From Basidiobolus meristosporus CBS 931.73 (taxonomy: Eukaryota; Basidiobolomycota; Basidiobolomycetes; Basidiobolales; Basidiobolaceae): a stretch of 64,000 nt of DNA. Positions 35,421 to 49,378 of this stretch are shown piece by piece (positions within the stretch are counted from its first letter, which is position 1; each line of letters begins with the position of its first letter). The DNA lies in NCBI GenBank assembly GCA_002104905.1, contig MCFE01000366.1, positions 22,949 to 86,948 on the forward strand, given 5' to 3'. The notes below the pieces were generated by a model. That model ran no database searches. It was not told the origin of the DNA and saw nothing but the letters and a program-made list of their open reading frames with translations. Position numbers and translations under genes: made by a program.

Positions 35421-38400
35421 CTACTTGTATTTCTGTGGTCGCCGTTCGGCCGGGGTTAGTACCTTGGCTCATGCACATGGTGGATTGTGGCTGGTCACTT
35501 ACATCTTCCATTTGTAGTCGTTTGTTTGGATCGATGGAGTTGCGCGCGCCGAGAAGAACCTTGGATATGGCTTCGGTGGCTCCGATCATGGGCTTCAGTA
35601 CGGCGCTAGGTGTTCCCCTGATCAGAGCACGGATGGAGCTCTAGGTGGGTGGATCTGTGTTAGCTGCGCACCATCTCAAGACCGTGCGAGACTCGCATTA
35701 CCTGGGCGCCTGAGCGATCGTATATCTGTATGGGCACAGTGATCAGCGAGTGGGTCGCGGTTCCGATGTTTTTACTCAGGCTTTTGTAGGCTAGCTCGAT
35801 TCCTATCAAAATGCAATTGGCGTTTCAACGTTGGGCTAGGCGGTGTATATGTGGGTGTGCTGAGCGTGCATCTACCTTCATTGAAGTCGCTGGGTTGGCC
35901 GGAGTACTTGCTCTTGGGGTGCAGCGTCTCGTCTTCCTCCGTGTCTAACTCGTGATTGCTATTGCGTCGATGGCGAGGTTCGTTGTTATCGAAAGACAGG
36001 ATATCGTCCGCCTGCTCAAGCAGCACCTGCGCCCCCACTGCCAGCTTGGTCCCTAGCTTGATGATCTCCATCGTGGTAGCCTTCGCAAATGAAGAAGCAC
36101 CTCGTTGGATTCCTGAGAAGATCCAGCGGATGAGATTGAGGGTCGATTTTTCATTTGCAACAGTGTATTGGTTCATTGTTTACCTCGGATGAGTTGTCCG
36201 TCTTTCATGTATTGCTCGACCGGCAACAGCACCAGATCAGCCAGGCCGCTACCTAGATTCACCAGTGTCTTAACAGGCGCGACTCCAGTCACCACGTTTG
36301 GAACTTGTGTGCTGATAATATAAGGCTTCCAAGCAGATCCCAACTCCTCCAACAGTCTCTCGATCCCGCTTATCTGTGAATGAAATATGGTTGAGTGGGA
36401 ATAGCCAGGGGTCTCTAAAGCAGATGACTTACCCCACGTAGCTTCACTCCCAGGAGCATCATATCAGCCTCCTCAAGTCGGAACAAGTTCACAAGCTCTG
36501 CAAAGTTCCCTCCCTTTAGACTGCTGTAATCCAAATGCTTCGGCTTGTAATCGAACTTCAGCACAATGGGGAGGATTTCACAGTATTCTACAAGAGAGGG
36601 GAGATGTAAGAATCGATGTCGCATTACGTAGGATTGACTGCCATCACTCACGGAAATAGATGTTGTCCTTTCGTTCTGGAGGAGCGGGGCTCTCGCTGCT
36701 CGGTGTGGTGTTGAAGAACTTGATCACGAACTCCAAGGTGTCCTGATCTATGTGGAGTCGAATGGGAAGAAGTCGAATCTGAAAAGCGGCGTCAACTCAC
36801 CATGCACTCAACGGATATCCATTCAGCAATCATTCATACCTTCAATCTCATTTCTTCGAGCGGAACGTTGGGAACAGGCCGCACTCCATCCAGTTCAATA
36901 CGAACCATGTTTGACCAGGTTTCCCTGGGGCTGGTGTCACTGTCCGGGCGCAAGTAAGATAGGAATTTCTTCCACATAGATGTCTGCACGCGATCAATAA
37001 TCTCCACATCCCTAACCGAGAATCGTGCTCGGGAGGCCGTTTCGACCCCCAGTGGATACTGCTGATACTCGGCATTGATAGCGATGAGTTTAATGTCTAA
37101 CTGGCTCGACCTTGATCTTCCCTGTTTGTCTCTGTGCTTATCTCGCTTTCTGCCTTTCTTCGGTGCGTTACTACTCTGCGCAGGGGCATTGCTGAAGTCC
37201 GGCAGAGTGGAGGCATCGTCGATGAAGCTTTGGAGATCATCGTCAAAGTAGCCTTTGTCGGAAGATATGGCGGAAGATGCGTACTCAGAACCAGAAGGCG
37301 TTGTGGCCGACAACTCCGGTTCATACATGTAATAATCGAAGTCTGGGCTGGTGCTGAACAGGACATCTTTACCTTTCCCCCTAGCATTGTCCGAGCCGGG
37401 TGGCTCATTTTTCGTTCCTGTGTTGTCCACTGGGCCTCTACTCTTTTTCCAGTCGTTGCCGGAATACAACTTCCAGACAAAATTGAAATCGCGAATTCGG
37501 ATATGATTCAAGCTTTGTGAGATGCTACATTGGTGAAGACAAATAGGCTAAGTGGTTGCGCAGTGATAAAAGTTCAAGAAGACTTACTTGGCCAGAGCCT
37601 CCTCTTCCATTAAGCTGGGAACTGTGAAGTAATCTTCGACAATCAGGAGCTGCTCATTATCCAATGGTCTCACCGTGTCTTCTGCATCTATGATGAGAGG
37701 GTCGATTTCTTGGAAGTCGGCTTCCTTCAGCTGGGGAGACATCATTGCCTCCACCGGCTTCCATTCTATTCGGATCGTTTAGGGGGTTTCAAGGGACACT
37801 TACTGTCTGATACTTGTCTCTTACCATCATCTCCTGAATCTTCCAGATCGAATCCTGAAGGATAATCCTCTAGCATATCCGATTCCTCACTAGAAGAGCA
37901 GTTCGCTGCCTTTTTAGAGTCTGTCTCGGCGGCGTAGTACTCCTCCACGAAGTTCAAATTGGCTTCTCCGACATCACTGGCAAGCTTCGCGCAATCCGGG
38001 TGCGGCGGCCCAAATGCGTTTTCGTCTAGGCTGGCTAGATGGGATTCATGAAGGCATGTTAGGCGAGTGTCGGGAAGCAATGAGTGTGGAAATAATACAT
38101 ACATAGCATATCGGTCAATATGTTATCATCATTATGATTGCTCTGAACCTCGTCAACCTCCAACTGTGCTGGGTTACCCTTTCCGCCGGCAAAGCTGTTT
38201 AAGCTTCGCGAGATGTGATTCGCAAACTCCAACAGCGTTTGGAACGAATCCGAGCAAGTCTCGAGTAGGAAATTCTGGTTAGTGAGCTCCAAGTCGAACT
38301 GCGGCAGCTGTTCGTCCTTGTTCAACCGGACAAGCACTTCCAGAAAGTCCACCGAAGAAAGCGGGGCATATCCTAGCGCCCGGTAGTAGCTTTTGATGCT

Positions 38401-41400
38401 GCTGTAATAGTGACTGTTCTCTTCGGTGAACACCTCTTCGTTGATCGATCCTTTATCATCGATCAGGAAAAATGTTGCGTTCTGGAGAAAGATCTTGATG
38501 AGGATCTCCGGGGACTTCGAGACGATGTTGGTGGAGAGCTTCAAGCTCTCCGCAGCGATGACAGCCTGTGCCGGATGGCCACCAGGTATGAAATCGATCA
38601 CGGAGTTCTCGATGATCAAGAAGAGTCGAGTGGTGGATTGAGTGGAGTCGTCGGAGGGATTCTCGTTCGAGGCGGTTCCAAACGCAACCATATCTTCCAT
38701 GAACGTCGACTTCAACTGCAGGTTCCACATCAGATCGTTAGTCGATACAGTCGCCAGATTGTCACGATTGCCGGTTTTCAGGTTTGTGGTGATGATAAAG
38801 GTCGAAAGAAGCATAGACTTGCCGTGTCTTGTCTTCAACATGTCAGTGTTGACCTTTGATATGATGGGTATCTTGCTAATGGGGGCCGTGACATCAGAGA
38901 GAGAAATCTCTTCTATGTCAAGATTGAAGTACGACACGCTCTTCCCCTCGAATCTTACCGCACCAAAGAATCCCAATTCACTAAGCTGTAGCTCATAGAA
39001 TTTGGGCGGACTGATCAGAGTGGAGGAAGGCTGCGTGGTAGTGGAGCATATAATGATGACGTCCATGTTGTGGATGACGGATACAAAGGAGGCCAAGCTT
39101 TGATAAGTTGGCTCGTTGTCTAGTTGTCCGCTTACATCCGGCGTGTTGGTCTGCTCACCAAGGTTTTCGCAGCCATGTCTGCCATCAGCGTTCCCAAATA
39201 CATCAACCTGATCCAACATTGGTGAAGGGTCGGTAGTAGCCTCTGTCTTCAATGCCGTATCCCCTGGGTTTGAGTACAGCTGCCACCGGGAGAACGAGTC
39301 CAGCAGTGTCTGGATGAGATCGTAACGATGCTTGGTTAATATCACGTATACGTTGGGAAGACTGCAGTTGATTGCATAAATAGAATTTTCCAGTGTGCGT
39401 TGCTTGAACATAACAATCTCTTCCTCTTCGTCCTCATCGGTCAACTTGACCCGCTCTTCACCTTCGAAGGAAGAGAACGTTTTAGGGAAATAAGACTTGG
39501 TCTGAGGTGCCTTGTTTCTGGCGGCGGGGGATTTCGGGTTCTGCACGCGAGTTGTCACCTCGATGTTCGGTAGGATTCGATGCAATGAGTCCTTCAGCAC
39601 CATGGGTGATATGACCAAGAAGCACATAGCAGAGGGATCGGTGGCCTCTTTCAGGAACACGTTCATCCTTACCCACTCAAACCGAATACAGCTTTGGCCC
39701 GCCTCAAACGGCAAGCTTTCCTTTCGGTAAGGATAAAACCGTTGTAGAAACTCGGACTGCAGCATTTGGCTGATGCTGGAATTCGTGTTGAAGTTTGTCA
39801 CGGTTGGATCAATGAGATCCAAGATTAGCATGTCTTCGTGTATTCGACACTCGCTAAAAATTCGTAAAGTGTGTAAATACGGTGTCGGGTACCCTTCGGA
39901 GGCATGCGTATGTATACCTTTGTCTTCGCTGCGCTTCCTCCAAGGACAAGGTACCCCGAAGATCCGGAACTGTTAGCCATATTCTCAGAAAATCAGTTCT
40001 AATCCGGAACCGGGTCGACAACGGGCGAATAGTATGCTGACAGCACAAATAAGCAATCTCTCCCATGTGTAAAGCTTTAGAAAGATACGTACATCTTTGA
40101 ACGCCCGTTCATCCAGATCCTTGATGATGCCTTGCTCATCATACTCTCCAGTTGCCCTAGGCAGCAACATAAAGTGTCAGATACGAGAAAACAAGGTCCA
40201 TAAGCACCAGCACAACGCTGGCTTAACTTACCACCCGAAGCCACTCTCCTCAGTGGCCTTATCAGCAGCAGCCTGCTCATTTGCAGGAAAATACCCATGG
40301 TAGCGGTTGATTATTTGGGGGTTCAAAAACACGTGGAACGACTGAGACTCCACCACTATATCCGACTGTGTCTGGATGTCATACGGGGAATCTAGAAATA
40401 TCAATTACTCGCTAGTTAGCATCGCATGACGGAAAGCGCGTCGCCAACCTCCCCTACCAGCAGAATTAGCCACAGTTAACCGCAGACGAAAGGCATCCTT
40501 CATCTTCTTCCCCTCCATGAATGTCTGCTTGGTGGGTTGACTGGGCTTGCTGTTCACATAGAAGCTAGGGAAGCCACGGGGTGGGTTCATCGAAACCTCA
40601 ACACTGCTATCGTACGAGCGATTAAGATCAGGATCGAAGCGGAGAATTGGCAGGTATACACCTCGATCAGCTGTATGGTACAAATCATGTACCGGGTTGT
40701 CTGCAGTCGGCTTGATCCACTCTGAGATGTCGATCTTGCTTGTGTACATTTCCAGCAGCATTTGCAAGTTACTTTTATCCTTGGAGTTCATTTCGTATTC
40801 TCCTCTCGTCGGGAAATTCCCTACCTCGGCCTGCCACTTCTTAATCCGAGCGATTACATCCTCCAAGTGAACAAGTATATGATCCACCTCCAGCTCTCCA
40901 GGGTTATCTACACTCAGAGTCTCCGAGTCCGGCTCTGGTGGAGGCTCCACATCAGAACCCAAAAAGTACGAGCGCCATGATGATATATGAACCTTCAGTC
41001 GTCCCATATAACTATCGTTCTCCTGGTCATGCCTATTATCGGACTCTTGTCCATCTTCATAAATACTGTAGAACTGCTCATTCTCCTCATCGATAGCATT
41101 CTCACTATATGCAAAACTTACGGGCCTTGAGCCATGCGCTGGGTTAGGTGAGTTGAGATAGTCGGTGGAGGATCTTCGACGTTGGTATGAGCTTCTTCGC
41201 TTCATATCTTCACGATAGCTCGCATTGGTCAGGTCATCATCGAAATACCCAGATCTAGGATTCTTCGATTTTACGGCAAAAGTACCGACAATATCCGTTA
41301 AGATACGCAATTGACCAGGCGAAAGCATAGTCACAATAGATTGAATATAGCACTCGACATCCCAACTGGGACCATGAGAAGGCTGTGGAAGTGTGGTGCC

Positions 41401-42558
41401 AAACAAGGATCGCTTTGTCCTTATCTTGATAGTGTTTTCGTGGGCCAGGGTAGATAGCAAGGTGGCCGAGTAAGTGAGCTCGTTCTCTCCGGCGGCTTGC
41501 TTCTCTTTGGCAGTTGGGGATACGGCCTTTTCTAATTCATGGAGTGAAATGTTCAGCCCTACTAACGTTAAGACTTTCACACTCTCCATAGGCCACTGGG
41601 AAAAATTTTGATCCTGGCTTTCTTCGGAGCTTTCTTCGTGCTCTGGGTTTCCGTCTCTATATGAAATCGAAGGTACGAGGATATCCAGATAGTAGTCTTT
41701 CGAGCATTCCTGTGGGCTTGTGTCGGAGTTTCTATGATCGCTTGTGGATGAGTGATGAATTCGGGCCTTGCTGTTGTGAAACGTGACTTTGACATTCGAT
41801 ATGATGTTGTCAATGACACCAGCCAACACCTGCAGTCCCTCAGTCCCTGGTTCCATTCCAAATGCAGGCTTTTCCTCCTCCGCCCCATGCTTGCTTTTGT
41901 TGAAGCTGTTTTGCATGATATGAACCGATTCCATGATGGATTTTCGAAGCTCTTCACCTTCGTCGGTGTCAGGCACTTCATGCCTCAGGAAGTCCCCAGC
42001 AAAATGGATCGAAGAGGATAGGATGTGGGAATCCTCAAATTTCGACTTGCTAACTACAAATTGCCGGACAGTCGAATTGAAAAGCTTTAGTAACATATTG
42101 GACAGGAAGACTCTTAATGTTGAGAAAATAGCTACCAGTTGGAACTACCGGGTTAGGTATCATGGTTATCTCTAAATTGTGAAACTCCAATACACAATTC
42201 CCGGACCAAATATCCTTCCATGGGACTTGGGCAGTAATCCCACCGATCTTTCCATGGGTTATTTTTACTGGCAGTTCCGAGATTAGATCGTTCAGAACCT
42301 TTGTGAGAGAGTGGACGGGTTAGACCAAAAGCAGTAGTAAGGGATGCGGGTAACCCAACAGGCTGAGAGACATCTTACCTCAGTATTCAGCTGGAGCTCT
42401 TTCAATTGCACGTACCCTGTACCCAATTGAACATCAAGATTGTCGAGGTCTAGCTCTTCCAACAAAAATTGGCCTATTGCTCGCTTAAGTAAAAACTTGA
42501 CCAGGCGCTTTTGGAGTGTAGAGGGCAGCGTCCAGCCGGAGAAAGACCAACCGCGCAT
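35421..42558 (-). CDS. ATG2: Autophagy-related protein 2 (lipid transfer protein)
   Basis: Atg2 is a rod-like protein that moves phospholipid from the ER to the growing phagophore, working with Atg9 and Atg18. The ATG at 42558 opens a chorein-type N-terminus (KRLVKFLLKRAIGQFLLEEL, then LDLDNLDVQLGTGYVQLKEL). Exon 1 ends at 42379 and intron 1 is 42299-42378. Large exons follow (about 42096-40405 and 39831-38059). The central CAD-type region is at 36834-37511 (VEIIDRVQTSMWKKFLSYLR, then MVRIELDGVRPVP). The C-terminal region has MIGATEAISKVLLGARNSID at 35368-35589, and a 70-bp intron (35433-35502) precedes a 12-nt last exon encoding KYK-stop (35421-35432). There are at least ten short GT-AG introns. 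The gene span fits the family's usual size of about 1500-2300 residues. It is intact as far as I can read and is divergent from POL12. Confidence 0.92.
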
Positions 42559-44539
42559 GCTTCAACAATCGTTGGCAGGGTGAGACGACAATAAAGTAGT
42601 CGTAATGGACGGAGATAGTGCTTCGGGCTAGAAATACACAAGGCCTATTATAAAGCAACTACTTTCGACGCTACAAGTTCGCCAGGTAACACGTAGATGC
42701 GACTGTATCCAAACTGAAGATACGTAGGGAAAAGTGCGTTTTTTTCACTAAAGGGAGAGTTGGGGAGTGTTTAAAAATGGTAAATAAGAGTAGGTCCTGC
42801 CACCGCAATACAGCAGGAATGGGGTAGATGTTGACAAGAAGTAATATCTTTCAGCACAGAGAGAAAAGATCTGCCATACAGAATACGGCAAACAAAACAC
42901 TAAAGTCGACTTGGAAACTAGTAGTACAAGATAACTTGAGACTACTTTTCAGTTGGTCTTTATCTTGATGAAGTAGAAAAAAGAACAAGCCAGAATTACT
43001 AATCGAACAAGATTTAACCCAATTTCCACTTGAATATACACCAATTTCTACGTACAATGTGAAGCACACATTCACAAATCCACCAGTTTGTCCAATACCA
43101 AGTCTCTCCAGACAAAATGGGGATATCCACACTTGGATTTGTGACTTCTGTAAATCCAATTCACGGATCAGGCTGTGGCAAATATTGGTCAGTAATATTT
43201 CAAGTGACATAATACGTCCCCCTCATCACACATTCTGCTCCTGCTCAGATCACGTGGCCTCCACTTAGGAGCCTAATCCATAAATCATGGAGTTCGTGAT
43301 GATCCCAAGGCATGATTTCTGGCGCAGCCATCAGAAATAGCAAATACGCAGGCATGTGACTTGACTAGCGGGGTAGCTGGACCCGCATTAATCGAATAAA
43401 TCCAAACGTAGTTATCTTATCCTGAAATCGGGTGTGGCCGAGCCATGAAGCGCGCATTCGCTCACAGGCCCAGTCTTGGTGAGCTTAATCAATGAAAGCT
43501 TCACTTCGCTTCCTCACGATTCCCGACACAAGAGACATGCTCTATCCTAAATTCCGTAGCACAGCCATCCCCAGCAACGCCATACTGATCCCACAGGTAA
43601 CTCACATCCAGCTGACTCCTCTGAGCATGGATCCTTCTTCATGCTTCCCACTCCTGAAGCGAGGATCTGCCTAGCATTAAGGGAGATCATACCATCTGCC
43701 TACTGTGTAGTTACGTACTCTAACCGGGAATTACCGAACTAACCCTATAGGAGAAGATAATGCACCGCATTCTGAGAGCAGTTGGGTTTGCCGCAGCCAG
43801 TGAATCTGTTGGCATACCAGTATTAAGCCTGTGCTATGCTCTTTGTATAACAAGAAACTAAATATTAGGAGGAATTAAGATCAAGCCTTCATCCAAGGAA
43901 TTATAGAGAGCGAGAGACGTGTACATCATGGTGTGAGCATTGGTGAGAACATCCAGGGCAGCCAATTTCAAGTCATTGAGGTAGTAGCAATAGCCCCATG
44001 AAGCTTGCAGACCATGAGAGGGATGAGGTGTTAGAAGGGCCATTGCTACTCCTTTATGCTTTCCCAATTGTATCTCATCCACTCAGTACCACATCTTGGA
44101 AGAACAGCGTAGCACTGTTGCCTATCACCGCACACGTGTAGCAAGCACTTCATCATGGCAGACGTTGGTACCAAAGCAACATCCTCATTAGGTTTTATGC
44201 CATCCATGAACAGCAGATGTTTATTGTCTAACAATTCCTGCTTTTATGATGGTAACATTGGTTATTTAACGAAAGCTGATGTGCCTGCTCGAACTCGGTA
44301 ATTTTCCCTCAAGAAGAATTGGTTGGCTACCATGGATCTCAAGCAAATCACCACCAATACCATTGAAGTCGATATTTTATCTGGGTTTGTTTTGATTATA
44401 AAATTGTTTGTTTATTTCAACTAGCTCCAAATTGGTGTGAAATATCAATCCATACCTGCAAAGCACCTTTCAATCTTAATTGATATTTCCAACTTGGTTT
44501 CCATTTCCTCGAAAACATTATAAGCGCAAGTTAGCACCG
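42559..44539. promoter_or_regulatory. Divergent intergenic region between ATG2 and POL12
   Basis: About 2 kb separates two head-to-head genes and must hold both promoters. It contains an unrecognised minus-strand reading at 43858-44234 in two frames (LLDNKHLLFMDGIKPNEDVA, then MALLTPHPSHGLQASWGYCY and LKLAALDVLTNAHTMMYTSL), which looks like the remnant of a gene. Nothing else was recognised. Confidence 0.4.
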
Positions 44540-47073
44540 ATGAAAAAGGAACTAATCAACTACTGGCCCTCACTAGAAGAGAACGAGGATCTGTTAAAAG
44601 AATGTTTGTTTTCTCTACTAGAGTGTCACGTAACGTGCTCTGCTTAACCGAAAGCTCATTTTGCCAACAGGTGCGAATCTGTGCGAGTGCTACGCGTTGA
44701 CTCCCGAAGATCTATGGTATAAATGGGAGGCCCTAGTAATGAAAGAAGAGCAGCAGGGGGAAGAAATATCCCTCGACAGAGTTCATTTCATTACTCTCAA
44801 ACGACAGGTTGAAGAATCGTTTGAGAAGAAACATAAAGATGTAAGAAGCGCAAAAACCACTTACACCAGCAAAGGAGAATCGAACTATTCAAACAACTTC
44901 ACTTCTGACAACTTGGATGATTTGTATCCTGCCTAATGTTGACTTCTTTGAGTTCCACCCGCAGCCACGTGTACTCTTGTATCTCTTAACTCGTTACCTA
45001 GCCTTGCAGGAATAGCCCCATCCACCCCCTCTCGCAATCGCTCCTATCTAAGGAACAGTGATATACACACACCTTCACCCACACGTATAAGAAAACTCAA
45101 CTACGACTCGCCTGCTGCGTATGTATTCAAGCCTTTTACCATACATCCTTATTTAACGCGCTAACCTGTGCCCGCACTAGTCCCTCTCCTCAAACACAAC
45201 GCTTTGCAGAACGTCTGAATCGCGCTAAAGTCGAAGAGGTCTACAACCCGCACCTGAAGTCCTACGTCTCGCCAGAGGGAATGGTTTCTTCGCGAAGACG
45301 GTTTGAATTTCGAGAGAAAGAGGGGAAAGAAGTACGAGAATACCGCTATATGTTTGAAAAGATTAGCGAGAAATCCAAAGGTACTACGAGCAGCTATCAG
45401 TTCTCTTACATCACTGATGCCAACTGATTTTACTGAATAGTGTTGGATGATCGTATCGAGACTTTCGCAGACCTCTTCCGCAAAACTTATGGTTGGGAAG
45501 TGTTGAGTAATCCAGCTCAGTCTACTCAGGTATTGCTCAGAGCTTGTCATGTGGCTTTTCATCGTCACTCAGCGTTTTTTAGAGCTCAGTAGTTACTGTT
45601 GGTCGAGTATGTAGTGACTCTGATGCCAAAATCAATGACAAGTCGATTCTCTTAGAATCCTCACGAATTATTGGAAGTGGTCTACGCGTCATGCTTGACC
45701 TTAACGAAATCCCTACATTCGCGATGTTTCCAGGCCAGGTACACATTTGCAATCTGCACCATTCCTATTGCGTTGGAGAACTAACTCTTTTGTAGATTAT
45801 CGGCGTGGAAGGGTTGAATAACACCGGGGCATCCTTTACTGCATCCAAAGTCTTTCAGGTTGGCCGCAATGCCATATGGGTCACTTAGGCTTAAGCTGAT
45901 TCCTTTATTTGCTGTAGGCACCAATACCTTCCAGAGCAGCGACGCCAGTGTCTGAGCTACTCAGGAACAATCATGATGACAGTAGATTAGGCGGACATGC
46001 TTTGGGAATGATCGTGGCCTCCGGCCCGTACACTCTGGATGACAATCTTGACTTCGTCCCCTTTGCTGAACTGGTCGACACTGTAGAAAACGAAAAGCCT
46101 GATATACTACTTCTGGTAAGGCGCTGATGCATCGTAGCCACAAAAAAACATTTCTAACTCTGGGAGCCAGGTTGGTCCATTTATTGACCAAGACCATCCG
46201 CTCATCCGGGAAGGAGACTTCGATGGAACTGTTGAGGAGATGTTTGACGAGTATATTGCTCAGCCATTGCGTAACCTGGAGAGCTCTTCTCCTTCGACGG
46301 CGATTTTCCTGATTCCAAGCATCCGTGATATAGTGCATGATTACTATATCTTCCCGCAGCCGTCTCTGGACTCATACGAGCTGCGACTTCCAAAGGTACA
46401 CATGCGACCTGTCAGTGTATCTCTTGTGCACGCCAGCTGGAATACTAACTGGATTATAGAATGTTCAGACGCTCCCTAACCCAGCCCAGTTCACCATCAA
46501 TGAGGTAAACTTTGCCGTTAGCTCCCATGACGTTCTCTTTCATCTGAGTGGAGACGAGATCGGCCGGAACCCAACCTACAAAGATCGTATGGGACGTTTA
46601 GCCAGACACGTACTTGAGCAGCGCAAGTGAGTCTAATTCTATGTGACCTTTGGCCCGCATCATGCACTGACCTAAGGGGCATCACCTCCAATAGCTTCTA
46701 CCCGCTATTCCCAGCAACCAACAATGAGAGCAACGTAGACTTCCATCATCTAGAAAGCACGCTATCTATCAACCAGGCCCCCGACGTCCTGATCCTCCCA
46801 TCACAGCTACGCTATTTTGTCAAGGTAAGTACAACACACTGATTTCACAGCCAGCACCAGCTGACGTTATCTATCATTTAACTCGATGTACAGAACGTTG
46901 AAAATGTGGTCTGCATCAATCCTGGTCAATTAACCCGCAAGCAGGTTGGCGGCACCTATGCCAAATTGAGCATACACCCACTCTCGAAGGAGATTTTATC
47001 TTCAGAGCCGGCCGATTCGATGAAGACGCATGAGATCTATGATAGAGCCAAAGTCGAGATCGTTAGAATTTAG
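44540..47073 (+). CDS. POL12: DNA polymerase alpha subunit B
   Basis: This is the non-catalytic B subunit of the polymerase alpha-primase complex, which couples primase to polymerase during initiation of DNA synthesis in the nucleus. The ATG at 44540 starts SLEENEDLLKE. A short intron then gives CANLCECYALTPEDLWYKWE, the helical N-terminal domain. A disordered linker follows with several TP/SP sites (TPSRNRSYLRNSDIHTPSP), then an OB-fold part (DKSILLESSRIIGSGLRVML, FAMFPGQ, IIGVEGLNNTG). The inactive calcineurin-like phosphoesterase domain comes last (HALGMIVASGPYTLDDNLDF, KPDILLLVGPFIDQDHPLI, LIPSIRDIVHDYYIFPQP, VVCINPGQLTRKQVGGTYAK). The stop is at 47071-47073. About nine or ten short introns interrupt it, several with less common donors (for example GTTTGT in intron 1). 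No break was seen. Confidence 0.93.
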
Positions 47074-49378
47074 TGTGATCCAGTGTATAGTTTTTGCTCC
47101 TCTGCCATATATTCATTTTCACCATTTCCAAACCACCATTGCCTCCGTTGGTTGAGAACACAGCTCCCCTTACGATGTAACGCTCAAATTCAGCACGTAG
47201 TGAGCTTGGCTCAATTGATTATCCACATCGCCCACTCCTGAATAATATTGATTTCGAAGATCCCACTTGCTATTAAATCAAGAGATTGATGCACCAAAAT
47301 TACTGTGGCCTGGCGGAAATGAATCATATAGCGTGACTATTATACATCGGGTGTTATCAGAGTAATCTGGCTGAAAACAGCCATCGGGTTTCATTTATTG
47401 AACGCTCAGTAATGAATCGATCCCAAATAGTTATGGTGCTGAATTTAAGACATCGAACATGCTCCTTGTTGAGCCTCAATCTGTGCAAGTGTAACCTCTA
47501 CAGCTAGTGCGACCCTCGCAGGGCTAGCGATCAGGCGCATTTCCAAAAGCCCCATAATGAATCTACTATTTCAGTTACTGGTTCACGACAATCTACAATA
47601 AGGTACGAATCTCAATGATAATTATGGTCGTTCCGTCTACGGCCAAAACCTGCTTGACATCATTTGCCCAGGCTATCCCAGCTGGTTGATTGTGGCCAAA
47701 AATAACTCTTGCCGCTTACCCGGTTTTTATCTGTGGCAAGGAGCCCTATTCGTAGATCCAAGGAACCACCACGATCCCATAGGCCAAGTTTCCTCTGTGT
47801 ATCATATCCCAATCGCAGCCATTTGCGGACATTTCAAAAGCTTAAGCCTGCCACATCGCCCTTCAATTGGTTCCTGGGCTTAAATTAGGGAATCGCTTCA
47901 GGCCATTGGGTAGTCTGAGACCACCATAATGGCAAATTTTCCGCACCATGGCTCTCATTAATAACGTGTGGGTCATTCCCAAGAATCTGCTCAATCAACC
48001 TGCTCGGAGCAACCATGCGCATTTCCAGGACACAAGCCGCTCAATACGCCCAGTCTCATTGTTCAGCAATGAGAGGCAAGTTGATTGGTTTGGGCGCATC
48101 GCAACATTATCAGTCCTCGCACTTTTCAACGACCTGATGAGCATTGAGGTCTGAAGGTGATGCTGACTTGATATCGATTCGTTTACAGATGCGACTGCCT
48201 CGAATCAGCACGAGGGCTGGTTTCAAATGCACTACACCCGTTGATGGTGTGGGGCGTTCTCCTTCGCCTGAGCTCCCGCAGTACAGAGACGGCGCATATA
48301 CCTCGATGGCGTTAGGCCGCACGTAGCTTAAACCCTCGAACGTTATTGCCAGCCCACGTTCCCCTCTAGCGAGGGATGCGGGTGATCATGATGCAGCGTC
48401 TGCACCCGGGAGAAGGCATCTATTTTTAATGGCAAATACATCTGGAGGTCTATTTTTAAACTCAGGGCGTAGCCTCCTCCATGAAACCAATTAGGCGACT
48501 GGTTACTACGCTTCGGTGCTTTCCGACCATGGCCGTCACCGATTCCTAGGGAATGCGAGAAAAAAAACGAATAACGCCTGATTATAACTCATGCGTACAA
48601 AGGCAGCGGGAAGCTGCCACAGATGCATGTGGATTGGCTGGATGGCGAGATAGTGACGGTCAGTCGCTTAATGCCACAGCGATATGAAGTATTTTTAACA
48701 GCCATGTGTCACCTCAGTTGTAGTTAGATCAGCATCTAGTGAATGCCATTGTTCAGATGATTCCAACCAGATAAATGTGCTTGGGTAGTAACGCATTTAG
48801 GCGCTCGTCCCATGCCAATACGCTCACTCGACGATTGAGGAGCGGTGAGGTCATTTCGAAGGATGAGACAAAAATAACATGCAATTCAAATATAGGCGAC
48901 TACTCAGTGAGATCGTATGCACCTCCCTCGTGTAACTCATCACAATTACCACTATAGTGAATATGGCATGATTTGAGAATTCTGCCGGATATACAGGTTC
49001 TATTAACGGATCATTGGTCCCCCTTACCATCAGTGCAGCCAACAAAACCGGATTTCGCTCTGAAATGATAAGCGCCAGAGCTTAGTCCTCCCCAGCCCAG
49101 GAATATATTTGCTCTAGTGCTGGAACGAATACTCCATGCTGGGTGATCGAAGAGAATGGGGTTACGAGGGAAAATACTTAAATAAGTTGCCCAGGCACAT
49201 GCCATCATCATCATCAGTCCTAGTGTTCTTCAGTATAGATCCGCTAATCCAAGAACCACCCGCAGTAGTCCTTCTCGCTAGCCTCCTTTTTGCCTATCAA
49301 TATATCTTATATACATAGAACTTCTAATTAACCAAGCATTTATCCGACCCGAACGTGCTAAGGGATCCGCATCTACTA
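47074..49378. other. Long intergenic region, no gene recognised
   Basis: About 2.3 kb of CpG-normal sequence shows only short unsupported frames on both strands. I found no tRNA, repeat or transposon match within the window. It should include the POL12 terminator and the promoter of the DUF1647 gene that starts at 49379. Confidence 0.45.

Noticed and set aside
37134-37520. Plus-strand ORFs of 128-149 codons within the ATG2 locus
   Set aside because: They lie opposite conserved ATG2 exons and show no independent signature.
43858-44234. A third gene between ATG2 and POL12
   Set aside because: The reading needs a frameshift and matches no family I know. It is kept only as a note in the intergenic entry.
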